The notes under the pieces were generated by a model. The model saw only the letters and a program-made list of their open reading frames with translations, searched no databases and was not told where the DNA came from. Below, piece by piece: positions 8,402 through 17,329 of a stretch of DNA of 64,000 bases. Position 1 is the stretch's first letter, and each line of letters starts with the position of its first letter. The position numbers were made by a program, and so were the translations under genes. Origin of the DNA: Nocardioides flavescens (GTDB lineage Bacteria; Actinomycetota; Actinomycetes; Propionibacteriales; Nocardioidaceae); contig NZ_WUEK01000011.1 of assembly GCF_009823805.1 (NCBI RefSeq), forward strand, positions 122,386-186,385, read 5' to 3'.

Positions 8402-11400
8402 TCAGCGGGTGAGCCGGACCTTCGTCGTGGTGGTGCTCCCGTCGGCGAGGGTGATCACCAGCGAGCCCTTGACCCTGGGCTTCTTCGCCAGCAGGGTGCG
8501 GGCGCGCTTCTTCAGCTTCACCTTGACCATCGCGGAGTCACCGGCCGCGACCGAGAAGGACCCGGTGCCGACGACCTTGCCGCCCACCTTCAGCGCCACC
8601 GTGCCGGTGCACGCGGCACCGCCCGGCGGGCAGACGACCTCCATCTTCGCGGCGCGCCGCTTCTTGACCGCGTCGACCTTCGTCGAGCCCAGGACCGGCT
8701 GGGCCAGTGGCGGGGTCGTCGTGACCGGCGGGACCACCGGGGTCACGGGCTGGGTCGTCGGCGGCGTCTCGCCCGGGGTCTCGACCGGAGCGTCGAGGTT
8801 CTTGATCCGGACGTTGCGGAAGAAGACGTCGTCACCGCTGCCGTGGGTCTGCAGACCGATGTACGACGGCTCCGTCATCCGCTTCGGGTCGGTGTTGGTG
8901 AAGTCGTTGACCAGCGTGCCGTTGAGGTAGACCCGGATCCGGTTGCCCTCGACCCTGATCTCGTAGGCGTTCCACTCGCCGTCCGGCTTCAGCGCCGCGT
9001 CGCGCGCCGCCAGGTCGGCCGACTGGAAGTTGTAGATCGCCCCCGTCGTCTTCGAGTCCGCGTCGGTCGAGTCGATCTGGATCTCGTGGCCCAGGTCGAT
9101 CGGGGTCTGCGAGGAGCCCTTCGGGTCCGGGAACCCGACGAAGATCCCCGAGTTGTCGTCGCCCGGCTTCATCCAGTCGAGCTTGAGCGAGTAGGCGTAG
9201 TCGATCGGGTCGTTGTGGACCATGAGCCCGAAGTCGCCCACCGACTTGATGGAGCAGTCGGCCTGGCCCGCGAAGCGACCACCACCGGCGTGCGTCCAGT
9301 TCGCCAGGCTGGCCCGGGTGCCGTCGAAGAGCGCCTTGTAGCCCGCCTCCGGGGTGACCGGCTGGCAGCTCGCGAGCGGGTCCGGGGTCGCCGGGGGCTC
9401 GCTGAGCGTGAAGGAGTCGAAGGACGCCCTCTCCTTGCCCGTGCCGTTGTACGCCGCCAGCCCGACGAGCGGGTTGGACAGCCCGGCGACGCCGAGCCCG
9501 TCGCCGATCGGCACCCAGGTGGTCCCGTCGTCGACGGAGTAGGCGCCGCGCAGCAGCTCACCGTCCGACCACATCCGCAGCGTGATCGCCTGCTGCTGAC
9601 CGTCGACGAGCTTCGCGTTCTGGTAGGCGAGGTTGCCGTTGGTGACCCGGCCGAGCTCGGTGACCCACCCGTTCTGCGGGTGACGCATCACGACGACCTT
9701 GCCGTAGTTGCCGTTGTCGCCCCAGACCAGCAGGCCCGCCTGGAGGTAGTCGTCGCTGCCGTCGACCGAGAGGGTCGTCTCGGTCATCCAGGTGCTGGTG
9801 TCGCCGCCGACGACGGGCTGCAGCACGAGGTTCTTCGCGTCGGTCTGCGCCCCGCTGAGGTCACCGGACTTGGCGTCGATCTCGAGCTTGCCACCGCTGA
9901 CCCGGTAGCCGGACGCGTCCTCGTTGAGGACGTTGGTCCAGCGGCAGGTGTCGAGCGCGGTGCCGTCGAAGGTGTCGTTCGGCGAGGCCACCGGCGTGCA
10001 GGCGACCGGGGCGGGCGCCTTCACGTCGAGGGCGTCGAGGTTGACGTTGCCGTCGTCCGAGGTGCCGTAGCGGAGCGTGACCGCGTTGGCCCCCACCTTC
10101 AGCGGGACGGTCCCGGTCCAGGTGCCCCACGTCTTCCAGCTGCCGGTCGGCGGGAGCTGGATCGTGCGGGCGGTGCCGTTGACCTCGAGCGTCATCCTCT
10201 TGGTCTGGTCGGGCTGCGGGTTGGGACCGTTGGCGTAGCGCAGCGTCACCGCGTGGTCGCCGGCGACGGTCGCGTTCACCGACACCGTGGTGCTGGCGCC
10301 GGCCTTCTCGATGCCGGCCACGAAGCCCGTGCCGGAGAAGCCCGCGTGCTCGGTGTCGACCTTCGCGCCGCCGGCGAGCGTGCCCTCCTCGAGCTCGTAG
10401 CGGGTGCCGCCCTGCGGGGTGACGTCCATCCGGTCGAGGTTGACGTTGCCCTGGTCGCCCTCGTCGTAGCGCAGCGCGACCGTGTTGGCGCCCGCCTTCA
10501 GCTCGACGGTGGTGCGGAAGGTCCCGTAGGTCTTCCAGGTGCCCGTGCTGGGCAGCGTGATCTGCTGCTTCACGTCGTTGACCACGAGCGAGACCGTCTT
10601 CGGGCCCTGGAACGGGTTGGGGCCGTTGGCGTAGCGCAGCGACAGGTCGTAGGTGCCGGCCGCGTCGGTCGTGACGGCGGAGACGACGCCCGCGCCGGCC
10701 TTCTCGAAGCCGCCGACGTAGCCCCCGCCGCTGAAGCCCTCGTGCTCGGTCTGCACGTTGGCGGTGCCGAGCAGCTGCTGGTCCTCCTGCTCGTAGACGC
10801 CCTTGGCCGCCGGCGGTGCGACGTAGCCGGGGTAGGAGTTGAGCGTGTACCAGGCCTCGGTGGAGTAGAGCGAGTCACCGTCGGCCGAGGTGAACGGGCG
10901 CGGCGAACGGATGTGCACGACGCGGTCGGGGCGCAGGCCGTCGATCGCGAGGGTCACGGACCGGCCGTCGGCCGAGGCCGTCGCCGAGGTGACGGTCAGG
11001 GTCTGCTCGTCGACCTTCGGGCCGCCGTACTGCGCGGTCGGGCGGTAGCCCCACTGCTTGACGGTGTACTTCGTCGCGAGGCTCGCGAGCGTGGCCGCGC
11101 TGACCGGCTCGGTGTAGGTGACCCGGAAGCCGCCGGGGACGACCTCCACCGACTTCATCTCGAACGGCGCAACGCCGGTGGGCGTGAGCTTCTGCAGGCC
11201 GTAGGTGAGCTTGCCGGCCTGCTCCCAGTTGCCGCCACCGCCGATGCCGCCGGTGATGAGCATGCCGCCGTCGCCGAGGAGCACCTCGTTGACGCCGGCC
11301 TCGAGGCCCTGGGTGCCGCGGAAGACCGCGCCCTGGTACTCGCCGTCGACCTTCTCGAGGAAGGCGCGCTGCAGACCGCCGTAGGTGACGTCGCCGATCA

Positions 11401-12925
11401 TCATCTGGCCCGCGAAGGGCTGACCCTCCGGGATGAGCACCGGGGTGCTCGGCGAGTTGGCGATCTCGTTCTGCGGCAGCCACAGGACCGGCTTGCTGAC
11501 CGGGTTGGACTGGAACGGGCCCGCCGGGGTGGTCATGTGGTTGAAGAAGCGGTCCTGCTTGATCTGGACCAGCTTGTTGGCCGGGAGCCAGCCGCCCTGG
11601 TTGTCGGTGACGAAGGTGCCGCCCTCGGGGCCGAAGCCGATGCCGTTGGGGGTGCGCAGGCCGCCCGCGACGATCTTCATCTCCTTGGTCTTGGCGTCCA
11701 CGGTGATGCTGTCGCCGCGCAGCTGCTTGCCGTCGACCAGCGGAGCCGGCTGAGGCGTGGTCGTGGCACCGCCGTAGTCGATCGCGACCGACAGGTTCAG
11801 GTGGAACTTGCCGTCCTTGTAGAGCAGGCCGAAGGCGAACTCGTGGAAGTTGCCGCTGGTCGGCACCTTCCAGAAGGTGGCCTTGGGTCCGTCGAAGGTG
11901 CCGTCCGTGTTCTCGTCGACGAAGGTGCTGATCTGGTCCTTCTCGGCGACGTAGTACTCCGGGCGGCCGTTGCCGTCCACGTCGACGACCGCGACGCCCT
12001 GCGGCTCGCGGAGCTTGCCGGCGAGCTCCTTCACCGTGACGCCGCTGGGGCCGGTGGCGGTCTTGACCCCGGTCAGGCGGTAGAGCTTGCCCTCCGACGT
12101 CTGGTTGACCGGGTCGCCGGTGCCGCCCCAGGTGGTGAGGATCAGGTCGTCACCGTCCCAGGCCATGCCGGTGACCTTGGGCTGGAAGCCGTCGGGGCGC
12201 AGGTTCGTCACCTCGTAGGCCGGGTTGACGCCGTCGAGCTGCAGGCCGTCGCCGGGCGAGTCCTGCGCGCCCTCGCACTCCTTGTTGCCGGGAGCGACGA
12301 CGCGGGTGACCTTGTCGGGGGTCGAGAGCACGGAGGAGGGGACGACCGAGAACGCCGTGTCGCCGGGCTTCTTCCAGCTGAGGGTCAGGCGCTCGCCGCC
12401 ACCCGCCTCGAAGTGCTCGACGAGGAGCGAGTGGGCTCCCGCGGTCAGCGCCTTGCTGGCGGTCTTGGGCTCGTCACCGTGCAGTCCGTCGTGGTCGAGC
12501 ACGACCTGGTCGTCGATCGACATCCGCGAGCCGTCGTCGCTGCGCAGCTCGAACTGGTAGGTCCCGGCCGTCTCGACCGTGAGCGTCGCGATGGCCTGGG
12601 TGATGAACCTGTCCGGGAAGGTGTCGGCGCCGAAGTCGGCCGGGCTCTTCCAGTCGATCGTCTGCTTGAGCTGGTCGACGCTCGGCGTCTGGCCGCTCTT
12701 GAGGGTGCACAGGTTCGTCAGCGAGTAGGGCACCTGGTAGACGCGCATCGTCACGCCGGGCACGTGGCCGGTCGGGACGGCGGCGGGGACGACCGCCGCG
12801 GCGACGGCCGCGGTGGCCGGGGCCGCGGTCGCGGCCAGGACGCCGGCGCCGAGGGCGGCGGCGAGTCCGCCCGCGAGGAGCCGTCGGGCTCCCCGCGCGG
12901 GCGGGTGGTGAGGAGTGGGCGACAC
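8402..12925 (-). CDS. Secreted 1507-residue multidomain carbohydrate-active protein
   Basis: Residues 1-40 are a signal peptide with a double-Arg start (GARRLLAGG). After it come a PA14-like sandwich (100-190), a PQQ sugar-dehydrogenase-like beta-propeller (235-585, with repeated GVAVVDVDGNG and GIGFGPEGGTFVTDNQGG blades), an Ig-like segment (590-700), two tandem CBM6-type domains (708-838 and 842-970, both with YANGPNP and GNVNLD), a concanavalin-like GH43 C-terminal-type domain (980-1175), a 3-keto-disaccharide hydrolase/DUF1080 domain (1195-1380), a Pro/Thr linker, and a basic C-terminal domain. GGAAGGA precedes the GTG. It probably binds and processes a polysaccharide outside the cell; the substrate is unknown. 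Confidence 0.85.
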   Translation of the reverse strand: MSPTPHHPPARGARRLLAGGLAAALGAGVLAATAAPATAAVAAAVVPAAVPTGHVPGVTMRVYQVPYSLTNLCTLKSGQTPSVDQLKQTIDWKSPADFGADTFPDRFITQAIATLTVETAGTYQFELRSDDGSRMSIDDQVVLDHDGLHGDEPKTASKALTAGAHSLLVEHFEAGGGERLTLSWKKPGDTAFSVVPSSVLSTPDKVTRVVAPGNKECEGAQDSPGDGLQLDGVNPAYEVTNLRPDGFQPKVTGMAWDGDDLILTTWGGTGDPVNQTSEGKLYRLTGVKTATGPSGVTVKELAGKLREPQGVAVVDVDGNGRPEYYVAEKDQISTFVDENTDGTFDGPKATFWKVPTSGNFHEFAFGLLYKDGKFHLNLSVAIDYGGATTTPQPAPLVDGKQLRGDSITVDAKTKEMKIVAGGLRTPNGIGFGPEGGTFVTDNQGGWLPANKLVQIKQDRFFNHMTTPAGPFQSNPVSKPVLWLPQNEIANSPSTPVLIPEGQPFAGQMMIGDVTYGGLQRAFLEKVDGEYQGAVFRGTQGLEAGVNEVLLGDGGMLITGGIGGGGNWEQAGKLTYGLQKLTPTGVAPFEMKSVEVVPGGFRVTYTEPVSAATLASLATKYTVKQWGYRPTAQYGGPKVDEQTLTVTSATASADGRSVTLAIDGLRPDRVVHIRSPRPFTSADGDSLYSTEAWYTLNSYPGYVAPPAAKGVYEQEDQQLLGTANVQTEHEGFSGGGYVGGFEKAGAGVVSAVTTDAAGTYDLSLRYANGPNPFQGPKTVSLVVNDVKQQITLPSTGTWKTYGTFRTTVELKAGANTVALRYDEGDQGNVNLDRMDVTPQGGTRYELEEGTLAGGAKVDTEHAGFSGTGFVAGIEKAGASTTVSVNATVAGDHAVTLRYANGPNPQPDQTKRMTLEVNGTARTIQLPPTGSWKTWGTWTGTVPLKVGANAVTLRYGTSDDGNVNLDALDVKAPAPVACTPVASPNDTFDGTALDTCRWTNVLNEDASGYRVSGGKLEIDAKSGDLSGAQTDAKNLVLQPVVGGDTSTWMTETTLSVDGSDDYLQAGLLVWGDNGNYGKVVVMRHPQNGWVTELGRVTNGNLAYQNAKLVDGQQQAITLRMWSDGELLRGAYSVDDGTTWVPIGDGLGVAGLSNPLVGLAAYNGTGKERASFDSFTLSEPPATPDPLASCQPVTPEAGYKALFDGTRASLANWTHAGGGRFAGQADCSIKSVGDFGLMVHNDPIDYAYSLKLDWMKPGDDNSGIFVGFPDPKGSSQTPIDLGHEIQIDSTDADSKTTGAIYNFQSADLAARDAALKPDGEWNAYEIRVEGNRIRVYLNGTLVNDFTNTDPKRMTEPSYIGLQTHGSGDDVFFRNVRIKNLDAPVETPGETPPTTQPVTPVVPPVTTTPPLAQPVLGSTKVDAVKKRRAAKMEVVCPPGGAACTGTVALKVGGKVVGTGSFSVAAGDSAMVKVKLKKRARTLLAKKPRVKGSLVITLADGSTTTTKVRLTR

Positions 12926-12944
12926 GGAGGGGTCCTTCCGGAGA

Positions 12945-12992
12945 TATGACAGCCATCACACGGAGTGCGTTCGAATTATGGCGGCCGTCACA
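12945..12992. promoter_or_regulatory. Promoter region with twin operator-like repeats for the 1507-residue protein
   Basis: Two 16-bp direct repeats, TATGACAGCCATCACA (12945-12960) and TATGGCGGCCGTCACA (12977-12992), differ by three transitions and start 32 bases apart, about three helical turns. The second contains an almost perfect 12-bp palindrome. On the minus strand CATAAT overlaps the distal repeat and a TAGACA lies upstream, so a repressor bound here could block the promoter. The regulator is not identified; the ROK protein at 15313 is a candidate. Confidence 0.5.
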
Positions 12993-13019
12993 GGACTTTT
13001 GTCTAGCCCTCGGTCGAAA

Positions 13020-15203
13020 CTATTTCTGTCGTTCTTGGCCTGACGCCTGTCGCGGAGTGGTACGGCGGCTCACCGCACCACCCCCGGGGGTGGTGACCGC
13101 GCCCGCGGACCGCCCGGGCCACCAGTTGTGCCGCCCGAGCAGGCTCATCGAGGCGGGCAGGAGCAGGCCCCGCACGACCGTCACGTCGAGCAGCAGAGCG
13201 ACGGTCATGCCGATGCCGATCTCCTTGACCGCGACGAGCTCGCCCAGTGCGAAGCCGAGGAAGACGATGCCGATGCAGACCGCCGCGGCGGTCACGACCG
13301 GGCCGGTCGCCGTGAGGCCCGCCAGCACGGCGCGGTCGTTGGCGGCGCGGGAGTCGTCGCGCCGGCGGTCCCACTCCTCGCGGATCCTCGAGAGCAGGAA
13401 CACCTCGTAGTCCATCGACAGACCGAAGACGAAGACCGAGAGCAGCAGCGGCGAGGTCAGGTCGACCGCACCCCACGGCTCGAAGCCCAGCACACCCGAG
13501 CCCCAGCCCCACTGGAAGACCGCGGTCATCACGCCGAACGTCGCCGCCAGCGTCAGCAGGTTGAGCAGCACCGCCTTGAGCGGCACGACGACCGACCCGG
13601 TGAGCAGGAGCAGCAGCACGAACGTCGGCAGGAGGACGAGCAGCACGGCGAGCGGCAGGCGGTCGAGGGTCTCCCTCTTGGCGTCGACCAGCTCCGCGGC
13701 GGGTCCGCCCACCCGCAGCGTGAGCCCGCCCTCCCCGAGCGCGCGCACGTCGCGCACCAGCTGCTGCGCGACCGGACCCGCCTGCGCGCCCCGCGGCACC
13801 ACCTCGACGCGGGTCACCCCCTCCAGGTCGTCGCGGAGGAACACCTCGTCGGTCCCGGGCAAGCCCTTCAGCTGCGTGAAGAGCCGCTGCAGCCGGGTGT
13901 CGGTGGCGTCCTGGTCGACGAGGACCGTCAACGGCAGCACCGCCTCGTCGAAGCCCGCCTCGACCACCTCCGCCGTACGCCGCTCCTCGCTGCCGGGCGG
14001 GAGCGCCGAGGCGTCGGAGTTCGCGAGCCGCAGCTGCAGCGCCGGCGCGGCCAGCACGAGGAGGCCGACCCCGCACAGCGAGGCCACCACCGCGGGGCGG
14101 CGCTGCGCGGTGGCGGCGAGGCGGGCGAGCAGGCCCGGCGTGCCCCGACGACGGGGCCACCGCGGGCGCGCGCGCAGGTGCCGGTGGGTGACGGCGATGA
14201 GCGCGGGCACCAGGGTCAGCCCGACGACGGTGGCGACCAGCACGACGATCGCCCCGCCCAGCGCCATCGCGGCGAGCAGCGGGTCGGCGAAGGCGTGCAG
14301 GCCGACCATCGCGGTGACCACGGCCAGCCCCGACACCAGCACGGCCGTGCCGGCCGAGGCGGTGGTGCGGGCCAGCAGCGTCTCGAGGTCGGCCTTCCGG
14401 TCCCGCGCCGCCTCCTCGCGGAAGCGGAAGACCATGAGCAGGGAGTAGTCGACCGCCAAGCCGATGCCGAGCAGCGTGACGATGTTGACGGCGAACTCAC
14501 TGACGTCGACGACGCGGGTCAGCGCGACCAGCGCGACCAGCGTCGTCGCGATCACGGCCACGGCCGCGGCCAGCGGCAGCGCGGCGGCGCGCACGCCGCC
14601 GAGGACCATCACCAGCGCGACGCACAGGAAGCCCAGGGCGACGACCTCGCCGCGCACGGTGTCGGCGATCGCCTGCTCGGCGAAGCTGCGCTGCGCCAGC
14701 AGCTCGCCGCCGACCAGCACCTGCGGGACCTCGACCGTGCGCAGCAGGTCGGCCACCTCGTCCGCCACGCGGAGCGCCTCGTCCTCGTCGAGACCCAGGT
14801 CGAGCTCGACGACCACCAGCGAGCTGCGGCCGTCGTCACCGATGACCCCGCCCGCCGTGTAGGCGTCGCGCACCTCGGCGACGCCGTCGATCTCGCGCAC
14901 CGCGAACATCACCCGGCTCGCCTGACTCACCAGGTCGGTGGCGCCGAACTCTCGGCCGGACAGGACCGCGACGACCGTCTCGCCCTCCGGGTCGAGGCGG
15001 TCGACCGCGGCGGCGACCTCGCTCGACTCGACCCCAGGGCGCTCGTTGTCGAGCGTGGTCGTCCGGTCGTAGATCGCGCCGCCGGCCACGCCGCCGACCA
15101 GGGTCAGCAGCACCCAGACCGCGAGCACCAGGTGGCGCCACCGGGTGATCCAGGCTCCCCACGCGTGTCCGAGCCGCACGCGGGCGAGTGTCGCACGGGT
15201 CAC
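13020..15203 (-). CDS. MMPL/RND family transporter
   Basis: A 727-residue transporter with two repeats, each an extracytoplasmic porter loop plus a bundle of hydrophobic helices (about twelve in total). The MMPL hallmark is present twice: GIGLAVDYSLL near 240 and GLSMDYEVFLL near 590, carrying the Asp-Tyr pairs used for proton coupling. Homologues export lipids or small hydrophobic compounds across the actinobacterial membrane. A 20-bp perfect palindrome lies in the codons for the cytoplasmic tail (13076-13095). It is divergent from the ROK regulator, with which it may be co-regulated (inference). Confidence 0.88.
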   Translation of the reverse strand: MTRATLARVRLGHAWGAWITRWRHLVLAVWVLLTLVGGVAGGAIYDRTTTLDNERPGVESSEVAAAVDRLDPEGETVVAVLSGREFGATDLVSQASRVMFAVREIDGVAEVRDAYTAGGVIGDDGRSSLVVVELDLGLDEDEALRVADEVADLLRTVEVPQVLVGGELLAQRSFAEQAIADTVRGEVVALGFLCVALVMVLGGVRAAALPLAAAVAVIATTLVALVALTRVVDVSEFAVNIVTLLGIGLAVDYSLLMVFRFREEAARDRKADLETLLARTTASAGTAVLVSGLAVVTAMVGLHAFADPLLAAMALGGAIVVLVATVVGLTLVPALIAVTHRHLRARPRWPRRRGTPGLLARLAATAQRRPAVVASLCGVGLLVLAAPALQLRLANSDASALPPGSEERRTAEVVEAGFDEAVLPLTVLVDQDATDTRLQRLFTQLKGLPGTDEVFLRDDLEGVTRVEVVPRGAQAGPVAQQLVRDVRALGEGGLTLRVGGPAAELVDAKRETLDRLPLAVLLVLLPTFVLLLLLTGSVVVPLKAVLLNLLTLAATFGVMTAVFQWGWGSGVLGFEPWGAVDLTSPLLLSVFVFGLSMDYEVFLLSRIREEWDRRRDDSRAANDRAVLAGLTATGPVVTAAAVCIGIVFLGFALGELVAVKEIGIGMTVALLLDVTVVRGLLLPASMSLLGRHNWWPGRSAGAVTTPGGGAVSRRTTPRQASGQERQK
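13076..13095. other. 20-bp perfect palindrome inside the MMPL 3' coding end
   Basis: CACCACCCCCGGGGGTGGTG is fully self-complementary and encodes TTPGGGA in the cytoplasmic tail of the MMPL protein. An eight-pair stem with a CCGG loop is possible. It could be a terminator within the coding end or a chance product of Gly/Pro codons. Confidence 0.45.
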
Positions 15204-15312
15204 ACGACATCTTCAGAAGTGGTGCTCTGGCGAGGTGCTCCCGGGCCCACTTCCGCCGGTCATCCGACAGAACGGCGGCGCCGCGCTCGACCGGGGGCGG
15301 AGCGAGGCCACC

Positions 15313-16599
15313 GTGCGAGAATGCCGCCATGTGGAAGCCCGGCCCGTCGGCGGCACAGTCCTCGGCGCGGAGGCCGTGACGCTCCCGCCGGCCGCGGGTC
15401 CCCCGGGTGCCGGGGACCTGCTCACGCTGATGCTCGACGGCCAGCCGCGCACCCGCGCGGAGCTCATCGAGCTCTCCGGGCTCGCCCGCTCGACCGTCGC
15501 GGGGCGCATGGACGCGCTGCTGGGTGCCGACCTGCTGCAGCCCGGGGGCCAGAGCCGCTCGACGGGTGGACGGCCGCCCACGACGTTCGTCTTCAACCCT
15601 CTGGCCCGCCTCGTGCTGGCCGCCGACTTCGGGGTCAGCCACGGACGGGCCGCGCTCACCGACCTCCACGCCAGGGTCCTGCACGAGGAGGTCGCCGAGC
15701 TCGACATCGCCGACGGGCCCGAGGCCACCCTGGGGTGGCTCCTCGAGGCGGCCGACCGGCTGCTCGCCTCGGCGGGCCGCGAGCGCGCCGACCTCGCGGG
15801 GGTCGGCATCGGCCTGCCGGGCCCGGTCGAGCACGAGACCGGGCGCGCGGTGAAGCCGCCGATCATGCCGGGCTGGGACGGGTTCCCCGTCGGCGACTGG
15901 GTGCGCGAGCGCATCGGGGCGCCCGTGCTCGTCGACAACGACGTCAACCTGATGGCGCTCGGCGAGCACTCGGTGGTCTACCCCCACGTCGAGCACCTGG
16001 TCTTCGTCAAGATCTCCACCGGCATCGGAGCCGGGATCATCAGCGGCCGGCAGTTGCATCGCGGCGCCCAGGGCTCGGCCGGCGACCTCGGTCACGTGCA
16101 GAGCCCGCGAGGCGGCGACGTCCAGTGCAGCTGCGGCAACACCGGCTGCCTCGAGGCGATCGCCGGGGCGCGCGCGATCGCGCACGAGCTCGACCGCACC
16201 CAGCTCCGCGGCGCCGACGCGAGCCGGTTCGTCCGCGAGCAGCTCGTGCGCGGCGACCGGCAGGCCGTCGCCGCGATCCGGCGCGCGGGCCGCGACATCG
16301 GCGAGGTGCTCGCCTCCTGCGTCAACCTGCTCAACCCGTCGGTGGTCGTGCTGGGCGGTGCCCTGGCTCTCAGCGGCGACGCCAGCCTGCTGGTCGGCGT
16401 GCGCGAGGTGATCTACGCCCGCTCGCTGCCCCTGGCGACCGGCGAGCTGAGCGTCGTACCGTCCCAGACCGGCGAGCACGCCGGTGTGATCGGGGCGGCG
16501 ACCATGGCGGTGCAGCAGTTCCTGCACCCGCGCTCGGTCGACGCGCTGCTCCAGCAGACCGCGCAGCAGGTCAGCCCTGCGGGGGCAGGACGCGCCTGA
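15313..16599 (+). CDS. ROK family transcriptional regulator
   Basis: About 428 residues: an N-terminal winged helix (LTLMLDGQPRTRAELIELSG, then LARSTVAGRMDALL) followed by a ROK sugar-kinase-like domain with the zinc motif CSCGNTGCLEAIAG and the phosphate loop STGIGAGI. ROK regulators respond to sugars or sugar phosphates. I chose the GTG at 15313 because GAGG lies six bases upstream and the next gene's start region is avoided; GTG at 15376 would remove 21 residues and also fits. Its last 29 bases overlap the convergent ABC ATPase gene. It may regulate the sugar-active protein at 8402 or the transporter genes (inference). Confidence 0.87.
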   Translation: MRECRHVEARPVGGTVLGAEAVTLPPAAGPPGAGDLLTLMLDGQPRTRAELIELSGLARSTVAGRMDALLGADLLQPGGQSRSTGGRPPTTFVFNPLARLVLAADFGVSHGRAALTDLHARVLHEEVAELDIADGPEATLGWLLEAADRLLASAGRERADLAGVGIGLPGPVEHETGRAVKPPIMPGWDGFPVGDWVRERIGAPVLVDNDVNLMALGEHSVVYPHVEHLVFVKISTGIGAGIISGRQLHRGAQGSAGDLGHVQSPRGGDVQCSCGNTGCLEAIAGARAIAHELDRTQLRGADASRFVREQLVRGDRQAVAAIRRAGRDIGEVLASCVNLLNPSVVVLGGALALSGDASLLVGVREVIYARSLPLATGELSVVPSQTGEHAGVIGAATMAVQQFLHPRSVDALLQQTAQQVSPAGAGRA

Positions 16600-17329
16600 G
16601 GAACTGCCGGGTGCGCTCCTCGCGCGGCTCGACGAGCAGCTGGGCCGGCGGGCCCTGCTCGAGGATGCGACCGCCGTCGAGGAAGCACACCGTCGAGGCG
16701 ACCTCGCGGGCGAAGCCCATCTCGTGGGTCGCCAGCACCATCGTGGTCCCGCGCTCGGCGAGGTCGCGCACGATCGTCAGCACGTCGCCCACGAGCTCGG
16801 GGTCGAGCGCCGCGGTGATCTCGTCGAGGAGCAGCAGCTCCGGCTGGGTGCACAGCGCGCGCACCAGGGCGACGCGCTGCTGCTGGCCCCCGGAGAGCCG
16901 GTCGGGATGCTTGTCGACGTGCTCCTCGAGACCGAACTGGGCGAGCAGCTCGCGGGCACGCTGCTCCGCCTCGGCCCGCGGGGTGCCGTGCACCCGGACC
17001 GGGGCGAGGGTGCAGTTGGCGAGCACCGACAGGTGCGGGAAGAGGTTGTAGGCCTGGAAGACCATACCGACGCGCTTGCGCACCTCGCCCGGGTCGATGC
17101 CCGGGTCGGTGATCTCCTCGCCGTCGAGGCGGATCACGCCGTCGTCGACCTGCTCGAGCAGGTTGAGGCAGCGCAGCAGCGTCGACTTGCCCGAGCCCGA
17201 GGAGCCGATCAGGCACACCACGTCGTGGCGCTGCACCGTGAGCGAGATGTCGTCGAGCACCACGCGCTCGCCGTAGGTCTTGCGGAGGTCGGTGACCTCG
17301 AGGAGAGGACTGGTCCCCGGCTCGGACAT
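16571..17329 (-). CDS. Polar amino-acid ABC transporter ATP-binding protein
   Basis: A 252-residue ATPase. Walker A is GSSGSGKST (42-50), the Q-loop VFQAYNLFPHLSV, the signature LSGGQQQRVALVRAL (145-159), Walker B LLLLDEITAALDP and the H-loop LATHEMGFAREV. This pattern is the GlnQ/ArtP/HisP group. The start ATG overlaps the permease stop (ATGA). Last gene of the SBP-permease-ATPase operon 19127 to 16571, so it serves that importer. Confidence 0.92.
   Translation of the reverse strand: MSEPGTSPLLEVTDLRKTYGERVVLDDISLTVQRHDVVCLIGSSGSGKSTLLRCLNLLEQVDDGVIRLDGEEITDPGIDPGEVRKRVGMVFQAYNLFPHLSVLANCTLAPVRVHGTPRAEAEQRARELLAQFGLEEHVDKHPDRLSGGQQQRVALVRALCTQPELLLLDEITAALDPELVGDVLTIVRDLAERGTTMVLATHEMGFAREVASTVCFLDGGRILEQGPPAQLLVEPREERTRQFLRRVLPPQG

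Noticed and set aside
8363..12949. Plus-strand open frame of 1528 codons antisense to the secreted protein
   Set aside because: It is a high-GC shadow: Arg/Val/Ala/Gly/Leu-rich with no domain, no ribosome site, and fully inside a gene with signal peptide and clear domains on the other strand.
13128..17051. Plus-strand frame of 1307 codons across MMPL and ROK
   Set aside because: Spans two real genes in another frame, Gln/His/Arg-rich with no homologous pattern.
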